Source: an uncultured Lachnospiraceae bacterium
GTDB taxonomy: Bacteria; Bacillota; Clostridia; Lachnospirales; Lachnospiraceae
NCBI GenBank assembly: GCA_910586405.1
Contig: CAJUII010000143.1
Location: 1-6,407, forward strand
Direction: 5' to 3'
Length of the DNA stretch: 6,407 nt
The position numbers and the translations under genes are program-made. The first letter of the stretch is position 1. Each line of letters begins with the position of its first letter. The notes beneath the pieces were generated by a model, which was not told the origin of the DNA, ran no database searches, and saw only the letters and a list, made by a program, of their open reading frames with translations. Positions 6,021 to 6,407 of the stretch are shown here, in pieces.

Positions 6021-6029
6021 ATCATATCA
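6021..6029 (-). promoter_or_regulatory. Alternative extended -10 element (TGATATGAT)
   Basis: The minus strand reads TG-A-TATGAT, an extended -10 with five of six matches to TATAAT. The hexamer 17 bp upstream (TATATT) is a poor -35. It could be the real -10 in place of, or in addition to, the TATAGA of the neighbouring promoter. It would start the transcript near 6014. Confidence 0.35.
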
Positions 6030-6031
6030 CA

Positions 6032-6060
6032 TCTATACAAAAAAATATATAAAATGTCAA
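6032..6060 (-). promoter_or_regulatory. Candidate sigma-A promoter for the thioesterase-HEAT-SWIM operon
   Basis: The minus strand has a perfect -35 TTGACA at 6060-6055, a 17-bp A/T spacer, and TATAGA (four of six matches) at 6037-6032. Transcription would start near 6025, giving a leader of nearly 190 nt before the thioesterase ATG. The first bases of the -35 are the last of the T-run that ends the upstream nuclease gene, so the operon begins directly at that terminator. Confidence 0.55.
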
Positions 6061-6105
6061 AAAAAATCAAAGACCATTTCACAAATCATGAAAATGGCTT
6101 TGATT
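6059..6105 (-). terminator. Rho-independent terminator of the nuclease-domain gene
   Basis: AATCAAAG at 6065-6072 pairs with CTTTGATT at 6098-6105. CCATTT pairs with AAATGG further in, with one bulged base between the two helices. On the minus strand the hairpin is followed by eight T residues (6066-6059). The stop codon of the upstream gene (6088-6086) lies in the loop, so the hairpin begins inside the last codons. On the plus strand a run of five T follows the other side, but no plus-strand gene needs it. Confidence 0.85.
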
Positions 6106-6407
6106 CTTTTTGGATGCGTTCAATCACACAGTGGTGCGGTTTATTGGTGCAATCCTTCTTATAACTGATTCCTACGAGCAGGATATCACCCACATAACCT
6201 TCCAGCGCCTGTACATAATTTCTGTCCTTGATCTGCTGAATGGCTGTATGCGCAGTTTTTTGATATTTTAGTTCCACTACAAGCGCCGGTTTCGCAGTAT
6301 GGGGCTGCGGCAGAAAAACAATATCCGCAAATCCCTTCCCAGCCGGAAACTCCCGTATAAGCTTATAATCCTTTCTCGCACTGTAATATGCAAGTCCGAT
6401 CGCACAT
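6086..6407 (-). CDS. C-terminal end of a PD-(D/E)XK nuclease-domain protein, probably AAA-ATPase/DUF1703 type (5' end outside window)
   Basis: The frame is open from the right edge to the TGA at 6088-6086, giving 106 visible residues. The visible part matches the C-terminal PD-(D/E)XK fold found in AAA-ATPase-like/DUF1703 proteins. There is an acidic residue in GKGFADIVFLP (D28 of the visible part), then VVELKY (E45, K47), then a helix with AIQQIKDRNY. The order D ... ExK ... Q/K-rich helix is the expected active-site layout and looks intact. An in-frame GTG at 6277 is internal: it encodes a valine of the VVELK strand, so it should not be taken as the start. Such proteins are abundant, often multicopy, in gut Firmicutes and Bacteroidetes; their function is unsettled, with nuclease and mobile-element links proposed. 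The N-terminal ATPase-like part, if present, lies past the right edge. A terminator closes the gene, so it belongs to a different transcription unit from its neighbours. Confidence 0.8.
   Translation of the reverse strand, partial: CAIGLAYYSARKDYKLIREFPAGKGFADIVFLPQPHTAKPALVVELKYQKTAHTAIQQIKDRNYVQALEGYVGDILLVGISYKKDCTNKPHHCVIERIQKESKPFS

Noticed and set aside
6086..6277. A 63-residue gene starting with GTG at 6277
   Set aside because: The frame continues unbroken to the window edge and the GTG encodes a valine in the VVELK active-site strand, so it is an internal codon of a larger protein.

Overview
The window looks like a Firmicutes chromosome, most likely a gut Lachnospiraceae/Clostridia member. 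This is inferred from strong AGGAGG-type ribosome binding sites, mid-range G+C in the main genes, and the gene families present; no rRNA or other phylogenetic marker is visible. Every gene I accept is on the minus strand, so transcription runs from high to low coordinates.

Layout in transcription order. (1) 6407-6086: the C-terminal end of a PD-(D/E)XK nuclease-type protein, probably the AAA-ATPase/DUF1703 kind, closed by a strong intrinsic terminator whose hairpin contains the stop codon. (2) 6060-5839: a candidate promoter abutting that terminator, followed by a leader of nearly 190 nt with two GC-rich hairpins and a 20-codon ORF ending one base before the first hairpin. (3) 5838-5410: a YbgC/FadM-like hotdog acyl-CoA thioesterase. 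(4) 5385-3418: a 655-residue, helix-rich, HEAT-like protein with a cysteine cluster. (5) 3376-1898: a 492-residue SWIM zinc-finger protein. (6) 1835-1452 and 1438-1097: an AT-rich HepT (HEPN RNase toxin) / MntA (minimal nucleotidyltransferase antitoxin) pair. (7) 1052 to beyond the left edge: a second HEAT-like protein, clearly paralogous to (4).

The genes from (3) to (7) are separated by 13 to 62 nt on one strand and probably form one operon. The core is SWIM protein plus two duplicated HEAT-like proteins, reminiscent of the SWIM / MoxR ATPase / VWA gene neighbourhoods found across bacteria (E. coli yehL-M-P-Q is one example). No MoxR or VWA gene is in view; if the comparison holds, they should lie past the left edge. 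The HepT-MntA pair differs sharply in base composition from its neighbours and is bracketed by an 8-bp direct repeat that covers the stop codons of the SWIM gene and of mntA. It therefore looks like a toxin-antitoxin cassette inserted into an existing operon. The joint role of the SWIM/HEAT genes is unknown to me; a stress or defence role is only a hypothesis.
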